64,000 nt of DNA from Pictodentalium vernedei (lineage: Eukaryota; Mollusca; Scaphopoda; Dentaliida; Dentaliidae), in the NCBI GenBank assembly GCA_031216915.1, contig CM062297.1, positions 544,196,971-544,260,970 on the forward strand, in the 5' to 3' direction. The position numbers and the translations under genes are program-made. This document shows positions 20,812 through 31,627 of this stretch, in pieces; position 1 is the stretch's first letter; each line of letters opens with the position of its first letter. The notes below the pieces were generated by a model that saw only the letters and a program-made list of their open reading frames with translations, did no database searches and was not told where the DNA came from.

Positions 20812-21666
20812 TTTTAGCCCGACTGTTTACAGTCAGGGGTATAGTCATGACTTTTGTCTGTCCTTCTGTCTGTTAACATTTAGAGTTTTGGTTAAAGTTT
20901 GTGGTTAAAGTTTTTTAGTCAAAGTTAAAGTTTTTTTCTTTTAAATTAATATTAATTACTATTGATTGCATCATTCTCATTATGTTTCATGTTATTTTGG
21001 GAAATATTTAACCTTTTTTTGTATGGCAATTTAACTTACAACTTCCAGGTTAAAGTTTTTGGTCAAAGCTTTTTTGTTCACAAAGTTACACCTTTAATTC
21101 TTCAAACAGTTTAGTGCAATGACTCTGTTTTTCATTTCGGACAATGTCTACTGTCTACTGAACCTTTCTACAGTGATTTTCATTAATAGTGGCATGATTT
21201 TAACCCCTTTTAATTTTTAAAACATGTTTTCAGACTTGGTTTCTTTGTATTTGAAATTAGGCTTTGCCACATACTTTCTTACTTTAATGCTTGCATAGTC
21301 AATACAACTTAATGATTGCATTTATATCAATGGTTTATTTTATCGGTTATAGGAAATATTTAACCCTTTTTTGACAGTCAGTTTTACTTAGTATTCCCAG
21401 CTTAAAGTTTCAGATTGAAGTTTTGCTTTTCAAGGTCGTACCTTTCATAATTCAAACACTGTGTTACATGTACAACGTCATTGTTTTTCATTTGGGGCAA
21501 AGTCTACTGAACCTGTCTGTATACAGTGGTTTTAAATAATATTGGCATTAATTTAACCCTTTTCAAAACGGTTTTCGAACTCAGTTTCTCTAAATTTGAA
21601 ATTAGGCTTCTACCACATACTTTGTTACTTTTTAAACCCCCCACAAGGGAGGGATATAGCATAGAG

Positions 21667-21667
21667 C

Positions 21668-21710
<43 letters not shown>

Positions 21711-21765
21711 GTCTGTCTGTCTGTCCGTCCGTCCGTCCGTCCGTCCGTCCGTCCGTCCGTCCGGG
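21667..21765 (+). repeat. (GTCT)n(GTCC)n microsatellite
   Basis: About 14 GTCT units followed by about 9 GTCC units, next to a candidate 5' end (CCCCCCACAAGGGAGGGATA). A second GTCC-rich tract lies at 22206-22265. Confidence 0.9.
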
Positions 21766-21829
21766 CAGACATATGGGGGTTTAGGTGGCTATTTGTTGGT
21801 AGAAATGGGGGTTAGGTGACTACTGCAAT

Positions 21830-22145
21830 TTATGTGACTAGTCACATAGTTAAATGTCATTATTCTAGGGTGAGGTTTAGAGTTGGGGTGGGGTGGGGTT
21901 AGGGTCAGTAAAGGGTAGGGTTAGGGTTTGCTACCACCCCAAAAATTTTTCACTCAAAAAGTTGTTTTAATACAATGGACATGCATTTTAGTTAAAATAG
22001 ACTAGGAATATATTGAATTTTCATTAGTCTAGGGTGGGGTTTAGAATTGGGAGTGGGGGGAGTAGGTTTAGGGTCAGTAAAGGGTAGGGTCAGGGTTTGC
22101 TACCACCCCAAAAATATTCCCCAAAATCACTTGTTTTAATATAAT
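21830..22145 (+). repeat. Tandem duplication of about 190 bp
   Basis: TAGGGTGRGGTTTAGA, GGTCAGTAAAGGGTAGGGT and GGTTTGCTACCACCCC occur twice (21,867 and 22,030 onward). GGGTAGGGTTAGGG phrases resemble telomeric repeats only superficially. Confidence 0.6.
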
Positions 22146-22559
22146 GGACATGCATTTTATTGTAGTCCCATAAAAATAGCCACATAACTACCAATTTGTT
22201 AGGACATCCGTCCGTCCGTCCATCCGTCCGTCTGTCCATCCGTCCGTCCGCCCGTCCGTCCATTTGTCCAAACTTTGTTTTTGGCATAACTTGAACAATA
22301 GTTAACGGATTTCAATTCTTGTCAGTACATCATCTCTACAGCAGCAGTGTCTATGTCAAGTTCGATGACCATCATTATCAAATGAAAATTGTTGGAAGTT
22401 ATTGCTCTGCCCCTCTCCCCCGCTAATTAGGCATTTTTTTCTTTGCTTCAAAATGCATTTTGAAGTATTTAGAGTGATTACATGCAGAACTTTTTTTAAC
22501 TCCTATATTCCCTCCCCCCCCCCCCCCCCCCCCCCCCCCCCCATTCCAAAATGCATTTT

Positions 22560-24465
22560 TAGCTCAACTTGATAAAGTCAAGCTGAGCTATTGCCATCAC
22601 TTCTCGTCCGTCGGCATACGTACGTACATATGTTAGTACATACGTTAGTACATACATTAGTACATACGTGCGTACGTCCAAAATTTCCTTTGGCACACCT
22701 CATAGGTCGCATTTATAATCAGATTGCTTTGAAACTTGGTATGCTTGTTTGGGGTGACCTCTAGATGGGAGCTATCGATTTTCTTCCATTTCCGTCAAAA
22801 AATGTTGCCGGCGGCCACTGTTTTTAGAACTTAGTTTAGTCAGACCTCAATATTTCCCTTTGGCACACCCTACAGGGCACATTTATGATCGGATTGCTTT
22901 AAAACATGGCATGCTTGTTTGGGGTGACCTCTAGATGGGAGCTATCGATTTTCTTCCATTTCTGCCAAAAAATGTTGCCGCGGCCAATGTTCTTAGAACT
23001 TAGTTTAGTCAGACCTCAATATTTCCCTTTGGCACACCCTACAGGGCACATTTATGATCGGATTGCTTTGAAACCTGGCATGCTTGTTTGGGGGTGACCT
23101 CTAGCTGGGAGCTATCGATTTTCTTCCATTTCCGTCAAGAAATGTTGCCATGGCCAACGTTCTTAGAACTTAGTTTAGTCAGACCTCAATATTTCCCTTT
23201 GGCACACCCTACAGGGCACATTTATCATCAGATTGCTTTGAAACCTGGCATGCATGTTTGGGGTGACCTCTAGATGGGAGCTATTGATTTCCTTCCATTT
23301 CAGTCTTTCAAAATATGTTGCCGCTGGCAACGATCTTTTAACTTAGTTTAGTCAGGCATCAATATATTCCTTTGGCATGCCCTACAGGGCACATTTATGA
23401 TCAGATCGGTTTGAAACTTTGTATGCTTGTTTGGGGTTACCTCTAGATGGGAGCTATCGATTTTCTTCGATGTCCATCAAAAAATGTTGCCACTGGCAAT
23501 GACCTTCGATGAACTTGTTAAAAACTTAGTGCAGTTAAGCATCAATATTTCCCTTTGACACACACTGCAGGGCACATTTATGATTGGATCGCTTGCAAAC
23601 TTGGTGTGCTTGTGTGGAGTGACATCTATATGGGAGCTGTCGATTTTCTTCCATTTCTGTCAAAAAATGTTGCCGCTGACCTTTGAACTTAGTTTAGTCA
23701 AACCTCAATATTTCCCTTTAGCACACCCTTCAGGGCACATTTATGATTGGATCATTTTGAATCTTGGTATGTATGTTTGGGGTGACCTCTAGATGTGAGC
23801 TATTGCTTTTTTTCATTTCCATAAAAAATTATTGTCGTTATCACCAGCCTTTGAACTTACTGCATTTGTGCATCAACTTATCCCTTTTGCACTCTCTGCA
23901 GGGTATATTTATGAATTTCCATAAAAAAACAAAAAAAACACCCCTTGCCACGGGCAATGACCTTCTACTTACTGCATTTGTGCATGAACATTTTCCTTTG
24001 GCATGCCTCAGAGGGCACATTCATTATCAGGTTGTTTTGAAACTTTGTATGCTTATTCCGGGTGCAACAGTCTTTGAACTTATTGCATTTTTGCATCAAC
24101 ATTCTTTGACATGGCCTACAGGCCACATTTATCATAGGATTGTTTTTGAACTTGGTGTGCTCATCAGGCAAGACCTTTAGATAAGAGCTATTGATTAGCA
24201 TTCATTTCTGTGAAAAAAAGTTACCATTTACAATAACCTCTGAACATACTGCATTTGTGTATCAACATTCTTCCTTTAGCCAGTCTCCTACAGTTTACAT
24301 TTAAAAATGCGTGGATTACTCTGACGTTGTGCACACACAATGCCGTTATGTTGAAATTTCATCAAATAACATTGGTACCAATGATCTTCAGTTTTGCCAT
24401 TTCATTTATAACTTACCAAGTTCAAGTTTGCCAAGTTGAGCTACAGTGTCATTGACACTTTCATT
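22560..24465 (+). mobile_element. Helentron-like element A2 with 170 bp array
   Basis: The 5' end AGCTCAACTTGATAAAGTC follows a T run. The inverted CAAGTTGAGCT lies near 24432-24442, followed by ACAGTGTCATTGACACTTTCATT with a perfect AGTGTCA/TGACACT hairpin. The flanks, ATGCATTTTT before and AAGGATTTAGAGTGA after, match the continuous phrase ATGCATTTTGAAGGATTTAG at about 24570, a related empty site. The interior is a tandem array. Confidence 0.75.
22680..24160 (+). repeat. Tandem array of about 170 bp units in A2
   Basis: GGTGACCTCTAGATGGGAGC recurs at about 22744, 22921, 23093, 23263, 23440 and 23770, with CCTACAGGGCACATTTATGA in each unit. The period of about 165-180 bp is close to nucleosome length. 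Units become shorter and more diverged toward 24,160. Confidence 0.85.
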
Positions 24466-24629
24466 AAGGATTTAGAGTGACTACATGCAGAAAAAAAAAT
24501 TGACTCCTATAACCCTCCCTACCCCCCTTCTCCCCAGGGCCATTTAAGCAATATTTTTTCGTTGGTCCAAAATGCATTTTGAAGGATTTAGAGCGATTAC
24601 ATGTGGAAAAAATTTTGACTCCTATAACC

Positions 24630-24750
24630 TCTCCCCACTCCCAAACCCCCCCTACCCCACCCCACCCCCGCCCCTACCCACCCCCCCCACCCCCACCCCC
24701 ACCCCCCCGCCCCCCGCCCTACCCCCCCCCCCCCCCCCCCCCCCCAACAC
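24630..24750 (+). repeat. C-rich low-complexity tract
   Basis: A CCCCACCCC-type tract of about 120 bases ending in a C run of more than 20. The proline-rich open frames across it are not genes. Confidence 0.85.
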
Positions 24751-25069
24751 ACACTTGGGGTGCCAATTAGACATTTTGCGCCCAACTGTTTACAGTCAGG
24801 GCTATAGTTATGAATTCCATCCATCTGTCCATCCGTCCATCTGCAGTTAACATTTAGAGTTCGAGTTGGTGGTTAAAGTTTTTTAGTGAAGGTTACAGTT
24901 TTTTTTTCTTTTTAATAAGTATTAATTACTTTGATTGTATCATTCTCATTATGTTTATGTTATTTTGGGACATATTTAGCCCTTTCTTGCAGTCAGTTTA
25001 ACTTAGAACTTCCAGGTTAAAGTTTTTTATTTACAGAGTTACACCTTTAATTCATCATCAAGCTTGTTC

Positions 25070-25172
25070 CATTAATAGGTCATGAGGTATGTTTTGGGGT
25101 AGAGAAATGAAAAAATAGAATTTGAATAGCAATTTTTGTATATCACGAGTGCAGATATGGCAGATTCGTTAG
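25070..25172 (+). repeat. Right-end fragment of the TTAACCCTTT-type MITE
   Basis: GGTCATGAGGTATGTTTT and TTAGGTAAAAGGTTAA match the right half and right end of the MITE at 49140-49301. Confidence 0.55.
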
Positions 25173-25263
25173 GTAAAAGGTTAACAAAAAATGGCTCAGA
25201 CTGTTTTGTATCTAAGCATTGCCATTGCTGGGACAGTCGGGCTGCATGCGTGACATCACTCTA

Positions 25264-26152
25264 GTTTTATGGTGTTGATAATTTCATCATTTGTGATAGG
25301 GATGACGGGGTCATCGTTGTCCCCCTCTTTGGGATTGGTATCAAATTTTAGGTTGTGGTAGACCTCAGGGTTTTCTTTGATGAAGCTATCTATCGCATCT
25401 CTGACTACGTCGCCGTACCCAGGACCTTCATATGGGCGGTATGTTTTCCTGAGGAGGTTGGCAAAATTGTCGGTCTTCTCCTTGTCATTATCGGCAGTGG
25501 AGCCATCCTCTTTAGTTTGGCTACTGTTTTTTTTTTACTTTTTTGGCCTGCTAGAACTTGGAAGGTGTTCCAAAATATTTTGGCTTTCCGAGCCTCATTT
25601 AAGTTGTCTGTGGCTTTTTCCCAGTTAACTTGTTGTTTGGCCTTTTTAAACCTCGCCATTAAGCGGTTATAAGTTTTTGTGAGATCTGCTTTTTTGTCTG
25701 GGTCGTTTTCTGATTTTAGGCCCGTGCAATGGGCTTCGAGTTCAGTGGCGTTTGACGGGGTGCTGTTGGGTAGTTTCACATTGAATATTTCGCAGTAAAA
25801 ATCCCAATTTAGTTTTAAAATTCCTGCGAATGGTGGGTGGGGGGTACCTGAGGAGGCCGCTACCTGATTTGATTGAGGCATGAACTGGGAGGTGGTCGCT
25901 GCCCAAGTCATCATCGCCAACCCAGTGGTCGTCAGAGTGTTTTATGAGAGAATCGTTTGTTATTATTAGGTCAAGGATATCGGATCGGAATAGCGGGTTA
26001 CTACTAATATAGGTTGCAGAGTTATCATTCATGACTGCATGTAAATTGTAAATTAAATTTTTCGGTGATATAGAATAGGGTATCACCGTTCGTGCTAGTT
26101 GACTGGCAGCTGAAGTATTAATGTTTAGCTTTAAAATCCCCCAGGAAGATAC
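25264..26152 (-). pseudogene. Non-LTR retrotransposon ORF2, endonuclease C-terminal part and linker
   Basis: On the minus strand the first recognisable motif is FLGDFKAKH (26121-26144), the GDxNA-type motif of apurinic-like endonucleases. It is followed after a frameshift by SDILDLIITND and SDHLPVH (25880-25900), the C-terminal catalytic signature. The linker to RT is a lysine-rich region (about 25,405-25,800) with KTYNRLMARFKKAKQQ-type sequence and ends with ITNDEIINTIKL. The endonuclease would nick target DNA to prime reverse transcription. Confidence 0.82.
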
Positions 26153-26350
26153 AGTTGCAAGGTTTGCATTTTGAAAAATGGTCGAGGGCCTGAAATGAGT
26201 CCATGAGATTTGGGGGTCAGGGCTGATTTTTCAACATGTCTTAATATGTTTTAAATTTTTGTCCATGGCTGTAAAAACAGCCCCAACAGAAGCACTCTCA
26301 AGGCTGATCTCGGGGCCTGGGCTGATCAGCCCTGAAAAATGCAAACCCTG
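26153..26350. mobile_element. Second CAGGG-ended small element, inserted in the endonuclease
   Basis: CAAGGTTTGCATTTTG and AAAATGCAAACCCTG form the ends. The interior GATCTCGGGGCCTGGGCTGA matches the copy at 7150-7362. The endonuclease frame stops on one side and resumes on the other. No clear target duplication is visible. Confidence 0.65.
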
Positions 26351-26463
26351 ATTGGTTGTATTTTCCTGTGAAGAATTCAAATACTTTCTCATTAACTATT
26401 TTGCAGAGGTCATTGTAATAATAGGCTATTGTGATTTATTTTCTTATTATTATCAGCTGTGAT
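26351..26463 (-). pseudogene. Non-LTR retrotransposon ORF2, endonuclease middle part
   Basis: The minus-strand frame YYNDLCKIVNEKVFEFFTG runs up to the CAGGG element. This fits the endonuclease segment just before the GDFKAKH motif. It ends at the DIRS left end. Confidence 0.65.
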
Positions 26464-26715
26464 TTATCAACCTACCTTACAATTGTTTACTACAGGCTTG
26501 CACTACAGTGGAGGACCCTAACTCGGATAAAATACTCTCTATTTTAATCTTTCCCAAGAGAGTTGGCAAAGAAAAGTGGTGTAAAAAACACCACGAAAAA
26601 ATAAGCCAAAACTGGGTTGAGCGCCATCGGTGCACACCCAGTAGGGGACGCTCTTCCCTTAGTACAATTCCACGACTTCCGTTAACCAGTGCGCAAGCTG
26701 TCATCAATTAAACAT
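26464..26715 (+). repeat. DIRS left inverted terminal repeat
   Basis: It begins TTATCAACCTACCTTACAAT and includes ACACCACGAAAAAATAAGCC and CCCAGTAGGGGACGCTCTTC. Its reverse complement is found at 33053-33305. The same repeat begins the second DIRS copy at 61254. Confidence 0.9.
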
Positions 26716-27136
26716 TCTTTTTTTTGTCCGAGACACGTGGAGGATGTGTCTCTATTTTGCATTATGAAACAGTGATAATTCAACTCGTCAATAATGGTTT
26801 TCCTGTGACTGGAATTATGGATCTGAAGAACGTATAATAACAGGACTGTGTTTTATATGTTCTCGTTAATATTTTCAACCACATTTTCTTTGAATTTTAT
26901 TTATATATTTCGATTTCGCGCTGATTATCGACATCGTTTCAACGCGGTTCAGACATAAAATTTTTCAGTTGATAAATTTTAATATTATTATTGGAGTTAG
27001 GTGTCAATGAGGGACTGTATGGACAGGATTTCTTCACTCTGTTGAGGGCTGAATTTCTGTTTTTTAGGTCCCTGTCGGCCGTCTGGGTTCTGTTGTGTAC
27101 CCACCGGTTCTTTTTTCTGCCACCTTTCTCTTCTAG

Positions 27137-28960
27137 TTGGGGCTGTTCTTCTACTTTCTGTATCTGTTGAGTTCACCTTTTTCTACTACTGCTCTCACCT
27201 CTGTTATGTCCAGTTCGGTTCCTTTAGGGCAATGTCTTTTGCCCTCGCTTTTGGTGTGTTCTTGTGGCTGTTCCTCCCGCACCCGCGGAGGGACCGCTGT
27301 TGTTTCGGGGCCTCGTGACTTGACCACGTCTGGTGAGAGTTATACCCCCTCTGTGGGGGATGTGCAGCTCCTCCTGCACCTGTGGGGGGGGGGGGGGGAA
27401 CGCTGTCGTTTCTGGGCCTCCCGAAATGACCACGTCCGGTGAGAGTTATACTCTGGCTGCCGACCGAACCCGCTGTTGTGTCCTCTTCGCCGTTGAGCAC
27501 AGCAGTTTTATCCCTGCAGGGGGCTGCAGAGATGTCTGGTAGTGTAGACATGGGGTATTGGCCTCAGCCTTCCCTGACTTCAACTTGGCAAAGTTGGAAA
27601 GGGCTGCCGGCTGAACCCTCTACTGTGGTCTCTCAGCCATCGAGTGCCTCAGTTTTTCTCATTGGATTTGGATGTTCATGGTGGGGTCACCATGAGCTCC
27701 ATGGCGTTTCCGTCCACGCACTCTGGTCCCATGGCCAGATTGCGGGACAGAGGTCCACGGCGACTCTCCTGAGTTTCTGCTCTGTAGATCCTCGGGGGTA
27801 TGTCATACCCAAATACACATCTGCCCTCAGATGTTTTGGCTGCAGCTCGTCCCCCCTCATTGGGTGTATTTGAGGATCATGACCCTTCGCTGGTAAAATG
27901 GATCAGGAGTGAAGCCATTTTGTCGGTTTGTTCTCACCTTTTACCGTTCCGACAGTCAGTGAGCTTAGGGAGGCCCACACCTTGCTTAGGTTCTGTCCAA
28001 GAGCCTTTCCCGTTGCTTCTATCGAGGCTACGAGTGGTTTCTAGGCGCCCCCTGTGGCACAGCCTCCCGGGATTGGAAACAGGCCTACACCATGGGAGGC
28101 ATCGGCTGGTTTGCCCATGATGGGCTATGTGTCTTCAGACTCATGGGATGAGTCTGACATACTTGACGTCGAGAGCCAACAGTCTTCTGACTTGGGGGCA
28201 GCTCTTGACTTTGTGTTTTGGTTCCTTCCAGATCTCAAACCGTCAAACAAGCCGGCAGTGTCAGCCCTGTCGCGATCATCGGTCACGTGCCTACAGCCTG
28301 TGGAGCAATCTGCTTCTGGGCGCATTCGACCGTGCCGGTCGGTACAGGTGGTTGACGCTTTTACAGCTTTGGACTCTTAAGCTAAGTTCCAAGGCTATGA
28401 AGATGTCGTTCTTCATCAGGGTTGGCACTTTTTTGCCTCCAGTGCGTTATTGTTCCTACGATTCCACCATTCCGTCAGTCTGCCAGACTTTGCCGGTCTT
28501 GGATCGGGACTCCAACTCCCAAGCTGGCTTTTTTTTTTTATATGGAGACTCTGGAGTCCAAGTTGGGCTTATCGGGAGAGATGCTGGAATGCTTTCTCTC
28601 TTTGATCATGTCGTCTCTGCTTTGCTGCTTATCTGCTCCCAGATAAGTTTGACGACGAACAGGTTTTTTGTGTGTGCTGTCCAAGGCGCTCATGCATCTT
28701 CTCACACACATGCCTGTAACTCGGCTAACTTGGAATTAGTTCGCAGGGATGCTGTGCTGGACATATGCCGTTCCCTTCTTGAGGGGCAGTGCACTGCTCT
28801 TCGATCTGCCTCTATCGGCGGGTCCGTTACTATTCCATGGTTCAGTGTCGACGGTCGTGGATGACTCCCTATGTCATTCCATAGATCAGCTGCTGCTTCG
28901 TCAGCTTGATCAGCCTTCTGTTGGAGGCAGGGGCCGTCCAAAAGCTTAAGTTCCCTTCTG
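27137..28960 (+). pseudogene. DIRS gag-like region, degenerate
   Basis: The stretch between the left repeat and the RT has open frames that shift about every 300 bases. Collinear similarity to 61,930-64,000 in the second copy supports it as the original gag position. Recognisable shared peptides include WDESDI.DVESQQSSDLG near 28,145 and FLPPVRYRSY-like sequence near 28,435. In this copy an extra T near 28,378 breaks the frame (ALDS then stop), while the second copy reads through. No zinc motif was seen. Gag would package the RNA; identity rests on position. Confidence 0.6.
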
Positions 28961-29084
28961 CTTCCTCTGCGAAGCTAAGGGCTGATCCTCCTGCCACCAC
29001 TTCTACTCACTCACAGGGTAAGAGTAGGCGTCGGCAGTAGTCACCTCGAATTCGTCCCAGGTTGAGGAGTTGAGAGTGCCTCTT

Positions 29085-29640
29085 CCAACACAAGTCCCTT
29101 TCAACGTTACACGTTGGGAACTTTTGATCACGGAGATAGGCAATCTCCTGTCAAAGGGGGCAATCGAGGTTATCGAGAACATTCTTTCAGTGGGATTTTA
29201 TTCCCACCTGTTCTTGGTGCCAAAGAAGGACGGCTGACTCAGACAGGTTATCGATCTGAATCTCCTGACCCAGTCTGTCATTGCTCCTCAGTTCAGCATG
29301 AAGGCTTTCAGGTCGGTTCGCCGCTCCATTCCCCAGGATGTTTTCCAGTTCAAGGCCATGCCCTTTGGCCTCGACCTGGATCCTTGGGCCTTCATTCGTC
29401 TGATGTTGCATGTCTTAGTCTTACATCGCACACGGTCCAGGGTGTCGTCTTCGGCATATCTAGTCGATATCCTCCAGAGGCTTTCCAGTGTTGCCTTTCT
29501 GGAATCAGATGTCGTCACACTGTTGAGCCTGCTCACATCACTAGGGTTCAGAGTCACAGGGAAGAAGTCGGACCTGTTACCTTCTCCATCGTTTTGTCAT
29601 CTGGGATGGGCTTCTGTACTCAGCTAGAATACGGTGGCAG
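29085..29640 (+). pseudogene. DIRS reverse transcriptase with internal deletion
   Basis: The frame reads LLSKGAIEVI, GFYSHLFLVPKKDG, a TGA stop near 29,236, then VIDLNLL, then VFQFKAMPFGL and later YLVDILQ and LGFRVTGKKSDLLPS. These match DIRS RT motifs, but the block with the first catalytic aspartate (DLKDAYFH-type) is missing between SIPQ and DVFQFK. The YxDD-like site is altered to YLVD. The enzyme would be inactive. Confidence 0.85.
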
Positions 29641-29992
29641 TTTCCCAGGCAAGGGCTTTGCTTTTCTCAGCCTTTTGCCATGACTCTGTCCCAGGGTTTT
29701 TCCCCGGCTGCTCGGTCTCTGCAGTTCAGTGACGAATCTCATTCCTCTGGGTCGGCTGCATGTCTGTCCTCTCTAACACTTTCTGCTCAGTCATTGGAGG
29801 CCGAATGTCGATCCTCTGGATCTGGTGCTTCAGTTACTGGAGTCTCTTCCTCGTCACCGTCTCCCCTGACAGATGTTCAGTGGATTATGCAGGGAGTTCC
29901 GTTGGACTTCCTCACGTCCGATCGTGTTCTGATGGCAGTCGCCAGCGATCTCTGATGGGGTGTGACGTTGGATCCTTTTTCCTTCACGGGCC

Positions 29993-30502
29993 ATGGGGCT
30001 AGGATCTAGCAGCTGTTCACGTCTTCTGAGTTTCCGGCAGTGGATCCCCTGCCTTTCGAATTGTCAGGTCCTTCTGTTGTCTGACAATTCGACAGTGGTT
30101 GTTTACATTCGGAACCAGGGCGGCACGCACTATGTTCCAATGTACGAATTGGTTCGGGATCTTCTACTGCTCGCTCAAAATGTCAACCACGGGGTGGTGG
30201 TTCGTCACTTTCCCGGTCGTCTGAACGTCCTAGCTGACTCCCTGTCCCGACGGGGCAGGTTCTTTTCCACCGAGTGGATGCTCCACATGGCGCTGTTCCA
30301 GTCTCTTTGCGATCTCTGGAGCCTTCCCCACATCGATCTCTTTGCAACTTGTTGGAACCATCAGGTGGACACTTTCGTGTCCCCGTGTCCAGTTGCTCTG
30401 GCTTTTGCCATGGATGCTCTGTCCCTCCTTTGGAATGGTCTTGTCGGCTACGCCTTCCTGCCAGTTCCGATTCTGCCTCAGGTTCTAGCCCAGATGTGAA
30501 CA
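29993..30502 (+). pseudogene. DIRS RNase H domain
   Basis: A 168-codon open frame contains LLSDNSTVVVYIRNQGGTH, HFPGRLNVLADSLSR and HIDLFATCWNHQ, the hallmark motifs of DIRS-family RNase H (SDNxTVVAYI, HIPGxxNxxAD, DLFAS). It lies about 350 bases after the RT in another frame, so at least one frameshift separates them. This is the best preserved domain. Confidence 0.88.
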
Positions 30503-30699
30503 TGCAGTTGTCGATTCATTTCGATCCCACCCCTGTCGCCTCAGTGGGTGTTGATTACTCTGCTCCGCTCTCTGTTAGCGGCGGTTCCGGCACGTCTCCC
30601 TCTACATCGCGACCTTCTTTGCCAAGGTCTCCCGAGGAGGTTTCACGTCGACCTGACTTTGAGCCTTCGCGCATGTCTTTTGTCAGGTCCTGTCTCTTC

Positions 30700-31512
30700 C
30701 GTAGTGGTTTTTTCGAGACGTGCAGTGGAGTTGCTTTTCTTCTTCAAGGAGGCACTTCACTGGTTTAGCCTCTGCAGCTACGTGGAAGGTCTTCTGTCGA
30801 TGGTGTGCGGATCACTCTGTTGCTTCTGTCTCTCCTTTGATAACACAGATTGCGGAGTTGCTGGTATATGTTAAATTCTGGGGGTTTCCAGCCTGTTTCC
30901 ATCAGTGGGTTGCTTGTGGGGCGCCGTTGGAGCCTTTATCCCAGGTGGATATGCGTTTTCTCACATACAAGATGGCTTTTCTGATTGCTTTTGCCTTAGC
31001 CTGTCGGGTTAGTGAGCTGCGCTCCCTCTCGGTTGACCCGGCCTTTTTCTGGAGCTCTCCCACCAGTGTTATGTTTACCAGTGATTGCTCCTTTCTGGCC
31101 AAGAAACAGATGCCGGAAACTACTCCGCCTCCTATCAGTATCGGGACTCTTCCTTTTGTTCATTTGGAAGGGTATGATCGTTTTTCTGTCCCTTATTCCT
31201 GGTCGACAGACGATCTCTCCTGAATCCATTTCTCGATGGATTTGTCTTGCTATTCGTGCAGCTTCCGCTCGTCTAGCGACTGGCGATTGTATTACCAATC
31301 GCTTTTCTGCCACGAGGTGCGTGCATTGTCTGCCTCTCGGGGCTTATACTAACTCTGTCATGTTGTCGGATGTTATGCTGGCGGCCTACTGGAGAAATGC
31401 TACCTTCTCCACTTATCTGCGACAGTTGCAGGAGCAAGCAGAGGACCTTTGTTCTATGGGCCCTCTTTCTTCTGCTCAGGCTGTTGTCTATCCCAGCCAT
31501 TCAGCTTCTTAA
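30700..31512 (+). pseudogene. DIRS tyrosine recombinase, frameshifted
   Basis: The first part contains FLTYKMAFLIAFALACRVSELRSLS (about 30,955-31,030), with the box A arginine in CRVSEL. The frame then shifts near 31,150. The second part has ISRWICLAIRAA, a degenerate box B (FSATRC, where the usual His-x2-Arg has lost the His) and AYWRNATFSTYL, with the candidate nucleophile tyrosine. The recombinase would integrate the circular DNA form. Confidence 0.85.
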
Positions 31513-31627
31513 AAGGTCAGTTCCAGCTCCGTGCTGTTACTACCCTTTCTGTCTGTGCGTCGCACATCACCATACGCCTCATCTCTCATTGTCTTTTACT
31601 AATGTTTGTGATGCTATGGTTTGATAG

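Larger units (their letters stand above)
20812..25263 (+). mobile_element. Composite Helentron-like insertion B (4.4 kb)
   Basis: The 5' end AGCCCGACTGTTTACAGTC follows TTTT. The inverted counterpart ACAGTCGGGCT lies at about 25233-25243, followed by GCATGCGTGACATCACTCT, which contains GTGACATCAC. Removing the segment, with one flanking T allowed to the element, restores the RT reading frame through IKL and KNSSSPGEDE-type codons. Inside are a GTCT/GTCC microsatellite, element A2 and a second family-B start (24779). The element is therefore a nest, not one unit. Confidence 0.6.

Noticed and set aside
21867-22095. Telomere-like GGGTTAGGG phrases
   Set aside because: Only a few irregular copies occur inside a 190 bp duplication; no true telomeric array.
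21526-22287. Open frames rich in CLSVCLSV and PSVRPSVR
   Set aside because: They are translations of the GTCT/GTCC microsatellite.
22680-24160. CRISPR array
   Set aside because: Units are 165-180 bp with no short constant repeat and unique spacers, and the genome is eukaryotic.
22906-24201. A series of similar 60-140 codon frames (WELSIFFHF, RPQYFPLAHP)
   Set aside because: They are products of the 170 bp tandem array. The similarity reflects DNA repeats, not a protein family.
26477-26711. Open frames on both strands at 26.5 kb and their copies at 33.1 kb
   Set aside because: They lie wholly within the DIRS inverted terminal repeats.
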